A stretch of DNA of 64,000 nt, taken from contig BQIU01000002.1 in assembly GCA_021603905.1 (NCBI GenBank), positions 62,001-126,000 of the forward strand, given 5' to 3'. Positions 8,072-18,858 of the stretch are shown one piece after another. The DNA comes from Nitrospirales bacterium (GTDB taxonomy: Bacteria > Nitrospirota > Nitrospiria > Nitrospirales > UBA8639). Position numbers and translations under genes: made by a program. Position 1 is the first letter of the stretch, and the number at the start of each line of letters is the position of its first letter. The notes under the pieces are model-generated. The model did not search any database and was not told where the DNA came from. It saw nothing but the letters and a program-made list of their open reading frames with translations.

Positions 8072-10795
8072 CTATAAGCCTCTAGTGCTTCTCTTATCTT
8101 GACTGATCTCATGGCGGTCACCTGATAGGTTTGAGATCTCAGTATACAGCGCATCAGCAATTTGTTGTGGTGTTTGCGATTCCTTGCCAGCGTCTTCAAG
8201 GTTTTGAGGCGACAGGGTTTTACCAAATCGCACCGTTATGTGACTCACCCGTGGCCTCCATCGATGACGAGGCAACGCCTCATAGGTTCCTGTAATCCAG
8301 GCTGGGACAATCGGAATGCGTTCCGTCGCCAATAAATAGCCGATACCAGGGCGAAACGCATGAAGTTTTCCATTGAGTGATCGTTCACCCTCTGGAAACC
8401 AGACAAGATCGTTCCCTTGTTTCAAGACGGCAATGCCAAGTGCCAAGCTTGAGAGAGGGTTTCTGGACTGATCGATTGGAAGAACTCGAGCGGCACGGCT
8501 GATCCCACGCATCAATGGATTGGTAAACATCATTCCCGTCCATCCTCCCCAATGGGTGTGAGCGAGCTGCTCGTTGGACAAGGCCGCCGCAATAGCGAGA
8601 GGATCCAGCAGACTGGTATGGTTCGACGTAATCACGAATGGACCTTTCTGGGGCAAATGTTCAATGCCATGAATCGTCAAGCCATACAACTTTTCCATGA
8701 GCAAGCGATTTATTCGAAACATGAATGATCCAAGACCACGAATGAGTGGTCCTGGCGGTGTGAGCCATTGTTGCTGCTCTTCATCAAGTAGTGCATCTGG
8801 GTGACGAAGTTGATCGGTTATCTGTTCAACGTTGGATGCGGAGTCAGCATCGACCGTCATGTGAAGAAACTCGCGAACGGTTTCGATACGGTTGATTTCC
8901 TCCTGGTCGAAATTTATTCCAACCGCTTCTTGCAATTCTAAGGTTAGATTTATCCATTCCAACGAATCAACGCCGAGGTCTAATTGGATATTCGAGTCCG
9001 GGGTCAACCGTATGTCGGGAAACCGCTTACAGAGCCAATTCCATGCTTGTTGAGCGTGCGGGTAACTGAGAAGGTGTTGATCTTCCGGCGACATGCGGTC
9101 AAGAGGAAGGGGCCCATGCTGTTGCGATTGTGTACTGTCTTGGTGTTTATGTTTATTCTGTTCGTACAGTGATTGAAGGAGATGACGACGGATTTTCCCC
9201 AATCGAGTACGAGGAAGTGGGTCGAAACTCAGAACATAGTCGCTGAGACGGTGGTGAGAAGGAAGTTGCTGTGATTGACGTTCAAGACCTTCTCGAATGA
9301 GTCGTTCGAGTTCATGCTCTTGACGACCACGATGAGAACCGGCTTTGGGAACAATCACCGCTACAAGCTTGCTCTTCACCGCCAAGACGCCGGTTTCTTG
9401 AACATGGGGTGTCTGATTGAGACTATCTTCAATAAAGTCAGGTCGAATATTTTCTCCGCCGGATAAGACAATCATGGATGAAGCTCGTCCGACGAGATAC
9501 AGATAGCCATTTTGCATGGTGCCGAGATCGCCGGTACGAAAATATCCGTCGTCGGTAAAAGCGGATGTGTTTTTGTCGGGAAGATTCCAATACCCTGAAA
9601 AGACATTTGGACCTTTGACCAGCACTTCGCCAGATTCCGCATGGTCTTCCGACTTGGCAATCTTCAGTTCGACACCTGGCAACGGTCGACCGGCCGTGTC
9701 GAGACGATTGTTGCCGGGCTCGTTTACGGTGAGGATCGGAGAGGTTTCGGTCAAGCCATAACCTGTTCCCACCTTCCATCCCACGCCTTCCAGTTTCCAA
9801 GCTAATTCTGATTCCAAGGCGGCTCCGCCTGAAACCAACGTGCGCAATTGAGGGTTCAGACGCTTGTGTAATGAGCCGAAAAGTGTACGACCGAGACGGA
9901 TACCAAAACGACGTCGGAGCATGGTGGAAAAAGCAATACCCACCCGCAGAAGAGTAAAGACAAGGGTCCCTTGTTGTCTCAACCGTGTTTCCAAAACAGA
10001 GTCGAGCGCTTCATACAGGCGTGGAATGCCAATAATGGCGGTCGGCTGATTTTCATGAAGGGTACGAAATAACTGTGGGCCAGTCAAAGAATATGGAATG
10101 ACTATTGGGATTCCAACGGCAAGCGGAGCCAACATGCCAATCATGAATGGATAAACATGATGAAAAGGCAATGGGACCATGAGACGGTCGTCTTCGGTGA
10201 TGAGATTGAGCGTGAGCAAAGCTTGTAAATTCGAGAGCAGATTGCGATGTGTCAGGGGGACGCCCTTAGGGCGTCCTGAAGTTCCAGATGTATAAAATAA
10301 AACGGCTTGACTCTCGGGCGATACACCTGAGAAAGCCGTCTCCTTTTCTACGAGATAGTGCTTCCAGCTTTGCGGATGATGCGAATCGGCATCGAGCAGG
10401 ATGACGTGGGGAATGTCGTTTGGGTTAAGAAAATTAGACGATTGTGCGAGATTCGTCGTGGTGAAAACCCATTGCGCTTGACTGTCGGAAAGCACATGCT
10501 GCAAATCCTCCTCTTGCATTTGATAATCAATTGGCACTGGAATGGCACCTGCCACAAGAAGCGCACAGCAAGCCACAATCCACTCTGGTTGATTCGGGGC
10601 AAGAAGGACAACGGGAGAGTCCGCCGAAAGCCCAGCTTGTGACAGACCCGTTGCAAAGCGCAGTGTCGTTTCATGTAGTTGACTAAACGTAAGGGTCTGG
10701 CTGTGGTCCTTCGACAGAGCAATCACTGCAGGCCGATGACCTTGATGGGGCAAGGCCTCAATCACATGCTGTAATGTTTCATTGTTCATAAGCAC
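8072..10795 (-). CDS. Three-domain protein: AMP-dependent acyl synthetase, acyl carrier domain, PlsC-type acyltransferase
   Basis: 907 aa; FYTSGTSGRPKGVPLTH, TGYGLTETSPI, carrier motif DLGVDSLEWINLTLELQE, acyltransferase VITSNHTSLLDPLAIAA and FPEGERS. Confidence 0.9.
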   Translation of the reverse strand: MLMNNETLQHVIEALPHQGHRPAVIALSKDHSQTLTFSQLHETTLRFATGLSQAGLSADSPVVLLAPNQPEWIVACCALLVAGAIPVPIDYQMQEEDLQHVLSDSQAQWVFTTTNLAQSSNFLNPNDIPHVILLDADSHHPQSWKHYLVEKETAFSGVSPESQAVLFYTSGTSGRPKGVPLTHRNLLSNLQALLTLNLITEDDRLMVPLPFHHVYPFMIGMLAPLAVGIPIVIPYSLTGPQLFRTLHENQPTAIIGIPRLYEALDSVLETRLRQQGTLVFTLLRVGIAFSTMLRRRFGIRLGRTLFGSLHKRLNPQLRTLVSGGAALESELAWKLEGVGWKVGTGYGLTETSPILTVNEPGNNRLDTAGRPLPGVELKIAKSEDHAESGEVLVKGPNVFSGYWNLPDKNTSAFTDDGYFRTGDLGTMQNGYLYLVGRASSMIVLSGGENIRPDFIEDSLNQTPHVQETGVLAVKSKLVAVIVPKAGSHRGRQEHELERLIREGLERQSQQLPSHHRLSDYVLSFDPLPRTRLGKIRRHLLQSLYEQNKHKHQDSTQSQQHGPLPLDRMSPEDQHLLSYPHAQQAWNWLCKRFPDIRLTPDSNIQLDLGVDSLEWINLTLELQEAVGINFDQEEINRIETVREFLHMTVDADSASNVEQITDQLRHPDALLDEEQQQWLTPPGPLIRGLGSFMFRINRLLMEKLYGLTIHGIEHLPQKGPFVITSNHTSLLDPLAIAAALSNEQLAHTHWGGWTGMMFTNPLMRGISRAARVLPIDQSRNPLSSLALGIAVLKQGNDLVWFPEGERSLNGKLHAFRPGIGYLLATERIPIVPAWITGTYEALPRHRWRPRVSHITVRFGKTLSPQNLEDAGKESQTPQQIADALYTEISNLSGDRHEISQDKRSTRGL

Positions 10796-10859
10796 ACGAT
10801 CAGGATGACAACGATGACGTGTATAGTTTTAGTATGGACGTACCCGTGGCCTCTTTTGA

Positions 10860-10876
10860 CCTAGTCGAAACCCTAG
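10860..10876 (-). promoter_or_regulatory. Recurrent 17-nt motif (CTAGGGTTTCGACTAGG)
   Basis: 65 nt upstream of and co-oriented with the 907-aa ORF. Confidence 0.65.
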
Positions 10877-11203
10877 GCTTCAAATCGTCTCCCTTCACAC
10901 CTCCCCTTCAATGCTCAGAATACATTGGCTCTTTCATTGTTCAGGATGAGGTCGCACTGTCAATTCTGTAAAGGGTTTTTTGATGATTACGAATAAGGGA
11001 TTTGTTGAATAATCCGTACCATCCTCCTGCCTGTAGCATAGGGCCAGGGTTCTGGAACAGCATGAAAGGGTTTGAGCTTGGCGAAGGGGTTGCGAAAGGA
11101 GTGTAGGCATTTCACGTGGACGGCATGCCAAATACCCGCACGGTCATATCCTGATCAACAGTGTTGATGGTTTCGAGATTCTTGCAGGCAGCCTTGATCA
11201 GAC

Positions 11204-11220
11204 CTAGGGTTTTCATCAGC
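11204..11220 (+). promoter_or_regulatory. Recurrent 17-nt motif (CTAGGGTTTTCATCAGC)
   Basis: About 94 nt upstream of and co-oriented with the VOC gene. Confidence 0.55.
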
Positions 11221-11313
11221 TACTCGCGCATTGAATAGCATCTACAATAGAGCTGTATGAATAACAAGAGATGGAGAAATCATAAATGGTGAGAAAGGAG
11301 ATCTAATCACGTC

Positions 11314-11691
11314 ATGCAAACGGTCAATGTACGCTACATTGTCAACAACCTCGACACAGCCTTGTCCTTCTATTGTCAAAAGCTTGGGTTTGAGGTGGAA
11401 ATGAATCCCACTTCGGGGTTTGCCTTGTTATCAAAAGGTGTTTTACATCTTTTCTTGAATACGGTTGATGCCGGTGGGGGTGGGCAGGAAATGCCGGACG
11501 GGGAAACACCGAAACCTGGAGGATGGAATCGTATTCAACTTACGGTAGATGACCTTGGCGCAGAAGTGAAAAGACTGCGTGAGGAGGGAGCGAAGTTTCG
11601 TAACAATATCGTTGAAGGCAAAGGCGGAAAGCAGATTTTGCTCGAAGACCCATCTGGAAATTTCATAGAACTTTTTGAATCTAACAGATGA
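11314..11691 (+). CDS. VOC/glyoxalase superfamily protein
   Basis: 125 aa; NVRYIVNNLDTALSFYCQKLGFEVE...LLEDPSGNFIELFE. Confidence 0.9.
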   Translation: MQTVNVRYIVNNLDTALSFYCQKLGFEVEMNPTSGFALLSKGVLHLFLNTVDAGGGGQEMPDGETPKPGGWNRIQLTVDDLGAEVKRLREEGAKFRNNIVEGKGGKQILLEDPSGNFIELFESNR

Positions 11692-11929
11692 CTCGTGTGT
11701 GATTGTCAGGACTAGGCATTCGAATCTCAACATTTCATCATATGTGGATTTGTTCAGTGAGGTGAAAAACTTCAGTTCATCGAGAAGGCTCACAATATGC
11801 CAATCGACGCTCAGCAGGAAACACGTATGGAAATATGTTTTTGGAAAATCGGCTGCGATTTCAATGCAGACTGTAAGGCTAGCGTCGAGTCACGACATTC
11901 AGGCTAGAAAAGCAGAGAGGAAGTGCAAG

Positions 11930-12361
11930 ATGACGATGATTAAAGATATTATGACTGTAGAAGTTGATATTATCGGTCCAGAAACCAACGTCCAGGAAGC
12001 CGCCGGAAAGATGAAACAACTCAACGTTGGAATTATGCCAATTTGCGAAAACCATAAGATTATTGGTCTGCTGACTGATCGCGATATCATTTTGCGCGTG
12101 ATTGCTGAAAAGAAAGATCCAGCACATACTCTTGCACGCGACGTCATGACTCAAGATATAATTGTGGCCGGTGAAGAACAAGATGTTACGGAAGCCCAAC
12201 AGTTGATGAGTCATCATCAGATCCGTCGCCTACCAATCGTCAATCGGAACAATCTGTTCATTGGAATGCTCTCGCTCGGTGATCTGACTGCACGCAGTTC
12301 AGCTTACCGTGGAGGGGAGGTCTTTGAAGAAGTGTCTCAACCGTCAAAACCCAATCGATAA
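11930..12361 (+). CDS. Tandem CBS-domain protein
   Basis: Start trimmed from ORF 11675; MIKDIMTVEVDIIGPETNVQEAAGKMKQLNVGIMPI...GLLTDRDIILRVI...RDVMTQDI. Confidence 0.9.
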   Translation: MTMIKDIMTVEVDIIGPETNVQEAAGKMKQLNVGIMPICENHKIIGLLTDRDIILRVIAEKKDPAHTLARDVMTQDIIVAGEEQDVTEAQQLMSHHQIRRLPIVNRNNLFIGMLSLGDLTARSSAYRGGEVFEEVSQPSKPNR

Positions 12362-12423
12362 AACAGCGATGCAGACCGAAAAGGGTTAGTCGTGTCATGA
12401 TGATTGTTGACGTTGCGGGTTTT

Positions 12424-13917
12424 TCATTGACTCATCAACGTCATCATCGTGTCCGGGGTGACACTCGTTACCGCATTCGACATTGATGGCTGCATCGATT
12501 CGATCAAAGCAATCAATGGAACAGGATACGTTCCAAACCACAGCAGGAGAATCGTCAGGCCAGCAAGCACCACCCCGCTTAATCGTTGGTTCGTCGGCAT
12601 CCGTGCCGATAGAATGGCATGATTGACTGGATGAGAAGCCATGACCCGAATGAGACGAAGGTAATAGAACAACCCAAGCACGCTGTTCAACACAAAAAGA
12701 ATAATGAGCAGCCATAATTCTGCACTCAATCCTGCAGCAATGACGTAAAACTTCCCGATGAAACCGGCAGTTAGAGGAATACCGGCCAGTGAGAGCACCA
12801 TGGCCGTTAAAATTCCCGCAATCCAAGGGTTACGCCAAAAGAGTCCTTGATAATCTTCGAGTTGCTCCGGTTCGATACCAGATGTAGAGAGATGGGCGAT
12901 GACGCCAAAGGCTCCAAGCGTCGTGACAAAATATGCCACCAGATAAAAACTCACTGCTTCAATGGCCATAGATCCACTCGCCAATAATGCGACAAGGAGG
13001 TACCCCATATGCGCAATTGAGGAACAGGCCAATAAACGTTTGACGTTGTGTTGAAGCAGTGCCAGCAGGTTCCCAACCACCATGGAGAACGCCGCGAGAC
13101 TACTCAGCACCACTATGACAAGAGAAGAATGGGACATCTCAGTAATCAAAAACAATCGTAAAAACACGGCCACCATGGCCCCCTTCGACACCGTGGCAAT
13201 AAAGGCAACGACTGGTGCCGAGGCCCCTTGATAGACATCCGGGGTCCACATGTGAAAAGGGACCATCGCGATTTTAAACCCGATGCCGGTTAACAACATG
13301 GCGAATCCAGCTAACAGAAAGACGTTGACGATTCCTGTCTGTGAAAACACGGCGGCAAACTGTATAAATTCTAAGGATCCTGTCTCAAAATAGATGAAGG
13401 CCATGCCAAACAAGAGAAAGGCAGACGATGTCGCAGAAAGAATCAAATATTTCATGCCGGCTTCCAGGGAGGAAAGATTATTCCGTTGATAGGCAATAAG
13501 CCCATACAGTGAAATGGTCAGGAGCTCCAACCCTAGAAATAATGATGCGAAATGCGTGGCCACGGTTAAGATTTCCGCTCCGACGGCGGCGAGAATTAAC
13601 AACACGTAAAATTCTTCCAGATTGCCCTGTTGCGCTTTAAGATAATCATACGCGAGGAGGGTCACAATCAGGCTGGCCGAGACGATCAGTCCTATGAAGA
13701 ACAACGCATAAGTATCGACTTGCACGAGAGGCGTGATCGTGCGGGGAGCCACCTGAACAGCGAAGGGGACACTTGCCAGACTGAGGAGACATCCTGACAC
13801 GGAGATAATCGCCACAACGAGATGCTGACGTGAAATCGCAATCCACATCATCGAACATAACGCGGTTCCTGCAGTAAGAAGAATAGGCAGTAAAGCCGTA
13901 AAGTCTGTCACACTCAT
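12424..13917 (-). CDS. nuoN: NADH-quinone oxidoreductase subunit N
   Basis: 497-aa antiporter-like subunit at the end of the nuo operon; YLILSATSSAFLLFGMAFIY, KIAMVPFHMWTPDVYQGA. Confidence 0.95.
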   Translation of the reverse strand: MSVTDFTALLPILLTAGTALCSMMWIAISRQHLVVAIISVSGCLLSLASVPFAVQVAPRTITPLVQVDTYALFFIGLIVSASLIVTLLAYDYLKAQQGNLEEFYVLLILAAVGAEILTVATHFASLFLGLELLTISLYGLIAYQRNNLSSLEAGMKYLILSATSSAFLLFGMAFIYFETGSLEFIQFAAVFSQTGIVNVFLLAGFAMLLTGIGFKIAMVPFHMWTPDVYQGASAPVVAFIATVSKGAMVAVFLRLFLITEMSHSSLVIVVLSSLAAFSMVVGNLLALLQHNVKRLLACSSIAHMGYLLVALLASGSMAIEAVSFYLVAYFVTTLGAFGVIAHLSTSGIEPEQLEDYQGLFWRNPWIAGILTAMVLSLAGIPLTAGFIGKFYVIAAGLSAELWLLIILFVLNSVLGLFYYLRLIRVMASHPVNHAILSARMPTNQRLSGVVLAGLTILLLWFGTYPVPLIALIESMQPSMSNAVTSVTPDTMMTLMSQ

Positions 13918-13932
13918 AATCTTGAGAAAGCG

Positions 13933-15501
13933 TTAACGGTCTACGGATAACCTAGGTAGCCCTGTGGTCGACGGCGAACCCATGGGAGCCGTGCGGCCGG
14001 GCAACGCGGTCTCCACCTGTTCTTTGGCCACGATCACTTGAAGCCGATCCAATGTCAGCCTGGCCGTTTGAAGTATGGGGTGCGGATACAATCCCCACCA
14101 CGTTTGTATGATGATCATGGCTCCCAACAACACCAGAGAGCGCCTGGACAAGTCGGGAATCTGCCAGCCGTTGATGTTGGGGCCATGGAATGTCCGTTGC
14201 ATCAACGTCAATGAATAAATGGCCGCTGCGACGATACCGAGGGTCGCAAGTGCGGCTAATGGAATATTCACTCTATAGGTTCCCAAGAGTATAAGGAATT
14301 CGCCAATAAAATTCCCGAGTCCTGGTATACCCAAGGACGCCATCACAAAAAACATGGTGATTCCTGCAAGCTTCGGAACGATATCCCAAAGTCCACCCAT
14401 TTCGTTCATGTCTCGCGTATGCAGTCGTTCTTGAAGAGCCCCAGCCAGCAAAAATAACGCCCCAGTACTAATGCCATGGGCTAGCATTTGCATAATGGTT
14501 CCCTGAAGAGCTTGACTGTTCCAGGCAAAGATACCAAGCAGCACAAAGCCCAGGTGCGCGATACTACTATACGCGATGAGCCGCTTAAGATCTGTTTGAG
14601 CAAAGGCCATCATCGCCCCATACAAAATCCCAACCACACCAAGCCCCATGACCATCGGGGCGACCGTCTGTGCGGCATCAGGAAACAGTGGAACGGCAAA
14701 CCGCAAAAGCCCGTATCCTCCAGTTTTTAACAGCAATCCGGCAAGAATCACACTTCCTCCTGTCGGCGCTTCCGTATGTGCATCAGGGAGCCAGGTGTGC
14801 AATGGAACCACTGGCAGCTTGACCGCAAAGGCGGCAAAAAATCCAGCAAACATCCAGAGTTGAGTGGATGGAGGCAGCGTAAGCTGTAAGAGGTGAAAAT
14901 AATCGAAGGTGATGAATTCATGTTGATGATAATGGGCAATGCCCACAGCCAAAATCGAAATGAGCATGAGCAGTCCGCCGGCTTGGGTAAAGAGAAAAAA
15001 CTTCAAGGCCGCATAGGCCCGATGTTCATGCCCCCAAATACTGATGAGTAAATACATCGGGACCAGCATCATCTCCCAGAATACAAAAAACAGAAAAAGA
15101 TCTAGTGAAACAAAAACACCCACAACACCAGTCAACACCCAGAGGAGATTGAAGTGAAAAAATCCGACTCGCTGGGTGATTTCCGTCCAAGAGGCTATGA
15201 CCGCCGTGATGCCTAAGAAACTGGTCAAGAGAATCAGCAGAAGACTGAGTCCGTCGGCACCGACATGAAATTGAATGCCAAACCGTGAAATCCACGGGAC
15301 ACTGAGCTTTGCGAACCACACGCCATATTCAGAAAGAAACCGATGCTCTGGTCCGATCAACCAGAGTCCGAGGCCGATACCGAGAGAGATGAGGAGGGTA
15401 ATAAGGGCAATCCAGCGTGGCCAATAGGCTCCCCACCGTTCTGACAGCCAGGCCAACAGACCACCCAGGAGAAGAATCCCTAATAAAATCGTCAGTATCA
15501 T
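13933..15501 (-). CDS. nuoM: NADH-quinone oxidoreductase subunit M
   Basis: Start trimmed to MILTILLG; FFVFWEMMLVPMYLLI, KLPVVPLHTWLPDAHTEAPTGGSVILAG; overlaps nuoL stop. Confidence 0.95.
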   Translation of the reverse strand: MILTILLGILLLGGLLAWLSERWGAYWPRWIALITLLISLGIGLGLWLIGPEHRFLSEYGVWFAKLSVPWISRFGIQFHVGADGLSLLLILLTSFLGITAVIASWTEITQRVGFFHFNLLWVLTGVVGVFVSLDLFLFFVFWEMMLVPMYLLISIWGHEHRAYAALKFFLFTQAGGLLMLISILAVGIAHYHQHEFITFDYFHLLQLTLPPSTQLWMFAGFFAAFAVKLPVVPLHTWLPDAHTEAPTGGSVILAGLLLKTGGYGLLRFAVPLFPDAAQTVAPMVMGLGVVGILYGAMMAFAQTDLKRLIAYSSIAHLGFVLLGIFAWNSQALQGTIMQMLAHGISTGALFLLAGALQERLHTRDMNEMGGLWDIVPKLAGITMFFVMASLGIPGLGNFIGEFLILLGTYRVNIPLAALATLGIVAAAIYSLTLMQRTFHGPNINGWQIPDLSRRSLVLLGAMIIIQTWWGLYPHPILQTARLTLDRLQVIVAKEQVETALPGRTAPMGSPSTTGLPRLSVDR

Positions 15502-17453
15502 GCATACACCATCAGAGCAATCAACGTAATTGACCCAGCCGCAATAATGGAGGCATACCATCGCACATGTCCGGTTTGTGTCTGACGGAGCATGGTATGG
15601 CTACGATGAATGAACCAACGAAGACTTTCATACATTTGTTCAAACAGATCATCTTTATTCCATCGAGCGATGTGTAAAAATGGTGAGACGAAGAGTCTGT
15701 CGTAAGCTTTGTTAAAGATATCGGATTTCCCCGCTTGGGCCGTTCGCAGAAATGGGGCAACAAACAGGTGTTGATACAAGCGATTCAACATCCACCCCGT
15801 CAGGAAAAACTGCCGGACGTGAGGCATAGGCGGAGACTCACTGATGGCCGTCGTCATATGGGGATGACGAAAAAACAAGAAATACGCTACGACGATCCCA
15901 CCTATTGCGACCATCGTCGTCACACTTTTTATGACCAATTCGTGATCTGAGGCAACTGACGTTCCAGATTGAAGTGGAAGTGCCGCATCCATAATCTCCG
16001 CAAAGGAATATTTTCCGAATATGGACGATTCTATCCACCCACCGCTTATGGATAAGATGGCAAGGATCATCAGTGGAATTGTCATGGACCACCGCCCTCT
16101 CACCGTTGGATGCGTGTGTTGCTCTCCCCAAAACACCAAGAAGACAAGTCGAAAACCATAGAGAGCCGTGAGAAACACACCTAGAACTCCGACCGCCCAA
16201 AACCACATTCCTGATTCTGAAGAAGACCACACTTCCCACAAAATCCACTCCTTACTAAAAAATCCAGCAGTGACAAAAGGCAGGCCGGCAAGGGAAGCCA
16301 TGCCGATGACGGTGGTCCAATAAGCCAATGGCAACTGGCGACGTAATCCACCCATTTTAAAAATGTTTTGCTCATGATGAAGATTGGTGACCACGGCGCC
16401 GGCGGCTAAAAACAGGAGGGCCTTAAAGAAGGCATGGGTCATAAAGTGAAAAATGGCTGCTGATGCGGCCCCGACGCCCAAGGCCAAGAACATATATCCA
16501 ATTTGGCTCATCGTCGAAAACGCGAGAACACGTTTGATATTGTTTTGGACTAATGCACTGGCAGCTGAAAGCAAGAGCGTGAGAGACCCAATCACTGCCA
16601 CAATGAATTGAATCGTCGGAGCTTGATGAAAGACAACTTGCGTACGAGCCAGCAGGTAAACGCCAGCGGTGACCATAGTCGCCGCATGCAGCAGTGCACT
16701 CACGGGCGTGGGCCCTGCCATGGCATCAGGAAGCCACGTTTGCAAGGGCAGTTGTGCAGACTTTCCGATCGCTCCACCAAGAAGAAGGGCCGCGATCAGA
16801 ATAGCCAATGGAGAATTCATAGCCCAATGCTGTGGTACCTCATGCATCAAGGTCTGAATGTCGAGTGTCCCGAACTGAATGACGAACACGCACAATCCAG
16901 TGAGCAGGGCAGCATCTCCGATGCGGTTCATAATGAACGCTTTACTGGCTGCCTGCCCATTGGCTGGGTCCTGATACCAAAAGCCGATGAGCAAATAGCT
17001 GCAGAGTCCAACGCCTTCCCAACCGAGAAAAAGCAAGAGCAAGTTGTCGGCTAACACCAAAATCAACATCGCGGCCAGGAAAAGATTCATATAGGCAAAA
17101 AATCGTTGATAGTGGCCATCATCGTCCATATAACCCATGGAATACACATGAATAAGAAATCCTACGCCGGTGATGACTCCGATCATGACAAACGACAGAC
17201 CATCCAGGTAGAACCCAATCTGTGATGAAAAACCAGAAACCTCGATCCATGGCCATAATGTTTGTCGAAACATGAGTTCGTCGTTTCCATTCTGAAATAA
17301 TCCCACGCCCACCCCGCCAACGGTGAGCAGAGATAAGCCGACTGATCCGACACCGATCAGATTCACTTTTACACGAGCGAGCTCATCAACATTTGCGAGA
17401 ATCAGAAATCCGAGTAACGGAAACATGGGAATCAACCACAGCCATTCCAACAT
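15498..17453 (-). CDS. nuoL: NADH-quinone oxidoreductase subunit L
   Basis: Start trimmed to MLEWLWLIPMFPLLGF; GWEGVGLCSYLLIGFWY, AQLPLQTWLPDAMAGPTPVSALLHAATMV. Confidence 0.95.
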   Translation of the reverse strand: MLEWLWLIPMFPLLGFLILANVDELARVKVNLIGVGSVGLSLLTVGGVGVGLFQNGNDELMFRQTLWPWIEVSGFSSQIGFYLDGLSFVMIGVITGVGFLIHVYSMGYMDDDGHYQRFFAYMNLFLAAMLILVLADNLLLLFLGWEGVGLCSYLLIGFWYQDPANGQAASKAFIMNRIGDAALLTGLCVFVIQFGTLDIQTLMHEVPQHWAMNSPLAILIAALLLGGAIGKSAQLPLQTWLPDAMAGPTPVSALLHAATMVTAGVYLLARTQVVFHQAPTIQFIVAVIGSLTLLLSAASALVQNNIKRVLAFSTMSQIGYMFLALGVGAASAAIFHFMTHAFFKALLFLAAGAVVTNLHHEQNIFKMGGLRRQLPLAYWTTVIGMASLAGLPFVTAGFFSKEWILWEVWSSSESGMWFWAVGVLGVFLTALYGFRLVFLVFWGEQHTHPTVRGRWSMTIPLMILAILSISGGWIESSIFGKYSFAEIMDAALPLQSGTSVASDHELVIKSVTTMVAIGGIVVAYFLFFRHPHMTTAISESPPMPHVRQFFLTGWMLNRLYQHLFVAPFLRTAQAGKSDIFNKAYDRLFVSPFLHIARWNKDDLFEQMYESLRWFIHRSHTMLRQTQTGHVRWYASIIAAGSITLIALMVYA

Positions 17454-17455
17454 GA

Positions 17456-17764
17456 TTACCCCGATAGCGTATCTGCAGCGTCGGCATCTAAGGTTTGCAA
17501 GTGTGAGTAGAGTTGAAGAATTAATCCCAACGCGACTGAGACTTCTGCGGCGGTCAAAGTGAGGATGAAGATAAACATGATTTGCCCATCGGCTTGTGCC
17601 CATCGGGCTCCCCCGACGATAAATGCAAGAGCCGCAGCATTCAACATGATTTCCACCGACATCAACATAAACAGAAGATTTCGTCGGACAAGAAGTCCAA
17701 TCAATCCAAGAGCGAATAATATGCACGCGAGTACCAGTCCATGTTCGAAAGGCATTTCTGTCAT
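17456..17764 (-). CDS. nuoK: NADH-quinone oxidoreductase subunit K
   Basis: 102 aa; [26 protein letters not shown]. Confidence 0.95.
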   Translation of the reverse strand: MTEMPFEHGLVLACILFALGLIGLLVRRNLLFMLMSVEIMLNAAALAFIVGGARWAQADGQIMFIFILTLTAAEVSVALGLILQLYSHLQTLDADAADTLSG

Positions 17765-18270
17765 GAGACCTCCCCTGATCGAGCTTTCCTCCCTAGATGA
17801 TAGGCACTGATGAGTCCGGGAAGAAGCAAAAATGAAGCAAGTTCAACGCCGATCACATAGAGATGGAACAGTTTTTCACTCACCTGTTGAGGGCCAATCA
17901 GCATCACATTGCTCGTACGCGTGGTTGACCCATCCAACACAATATCGAGTAACGCCACAACAAGAATGAGCGCCAGAACCATGGGGCCCATCCACATCTT
18001 AGGATTGAACCATGCCTGTTCCAATTGTAGACCTTCACGGCCCATATCCAACATCATGATGACAAAGACAAATAACACCATCACCGCTCCCGCGTAGATA
18101 ATGACCTCCAAAGCCGCGGCAAATGGCGCTCCGAATAAGAAAAAAATCATGCTGACCGCTAAAAGAGAGACGATGAGGTAGAGAAGAGCATGGATAGCGT
18201 TGAATCGGGTGATCACCATGATAGTAGCGACAATGGCCACAGCCGCGATGATATAAAATGATATAATCAT
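17761..18270 (-). CDS. nuoJ: NADH-quinone oxidoreductase subunit J
   Basis: 169 aa; [51 protein letters not shown]. Confidence 0.95.
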   Translation of the reverse strand: MIISFYIIAAVAIVATIMVITRFNAIHALLYLIVSLLAVSMIFFLFGAPFAAALEVIIYAGAVMVLFVFVIMMLDMGREGLQLEQAWFNPKMWMGPMVLALILVVALLDIVLDGSTTRTSNVMLIGPQQVSEKLFHLYVIGVELASFLLLPGLISAYHLGRKARSGEVS

Positions 18271-18782
18271 GGCATAAGATTTCGCACATCAATGGGTGGA
18301 TCTTCGTTCACAGCCTGTCCCTTGTCTTTTTCTGTGATGGACACGCCAGCCACACGGTAGAAATTATACTCCGGATATTTTCCGACGCCGTTAATGAGCA
18401 AATCTTCTTTTTCATACACAAGATGTGGGCGATGATATTCACTCATTTCAAAATCGGGAGTGAGTTGGATCGCATACGTCGGACAGGCTTCTTCGCAATA
18501 CCCACAGAAAATACAGCGAGAAAAATTAATTCGAAACCACTCCGGATACCGTCGACCAGCGGCATCTTCTGTTGCCTGAAGTGCGATACAATCGACTGGA
18601 CAGACGACAGAACAGAGATGGCAGGCCACGCACCGCTCTTCACCATCTGGATCCCGAGAAAGGATAATTCTTCCTCTCCAACGAGGAGCCAGATAGGGGT
18701 GTTCGTCTGGATATTGCACCGTAATGGGCTTTTTGAATAATCGAAGAAATACGCGCCAGATAGCCTTGATCATGTGTGTCAT
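18267..18782 (-). CDS. nuoI: NADH-quinone oxidoreductase subunit I (2x 4Fe-4S)
   Basis: 171 aa; [16 protein letters not shown] and [23 protein letters not shown]. Confidence 0.95.
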   Translation of the reverse strand: MTHMIKAIWRVFLRLFKKPITVQYPDEHPYLAPRWRGRIILSRDPDGEERCVACHLCSVVCPVDCIALQATEDAAGRRYPEWFRINFSRCIFCGYCEEACPTYAIQLTPDFEMSEYHRPHLVYEKEDLLINGVGKYPEYNFYRVAGVSITEKDKGQAVNEDPPIDVRNLMP

Positions 18783-18858
18783 ACGAGAGCCTTTCCCAAC
18801 GCTCTGATGGATGGAAGGCCTGTGAGGCTAGCCACCGGGTCACGTGTCAGCATACGCT

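Noticed and set aside
10257-10275. GGACGCCC-TTA-GGGCGTCC palindrome
   Set aside because: Falls on the conserved GRPKGV codons of the AMP-binding motif; short and probably codon-driven.
11042-11060. CCAGGGTTCTGGAACAG, motif-like string
   Set aside because: Poor match in the 3' half and a better copy exists at 11204 for the same gene.
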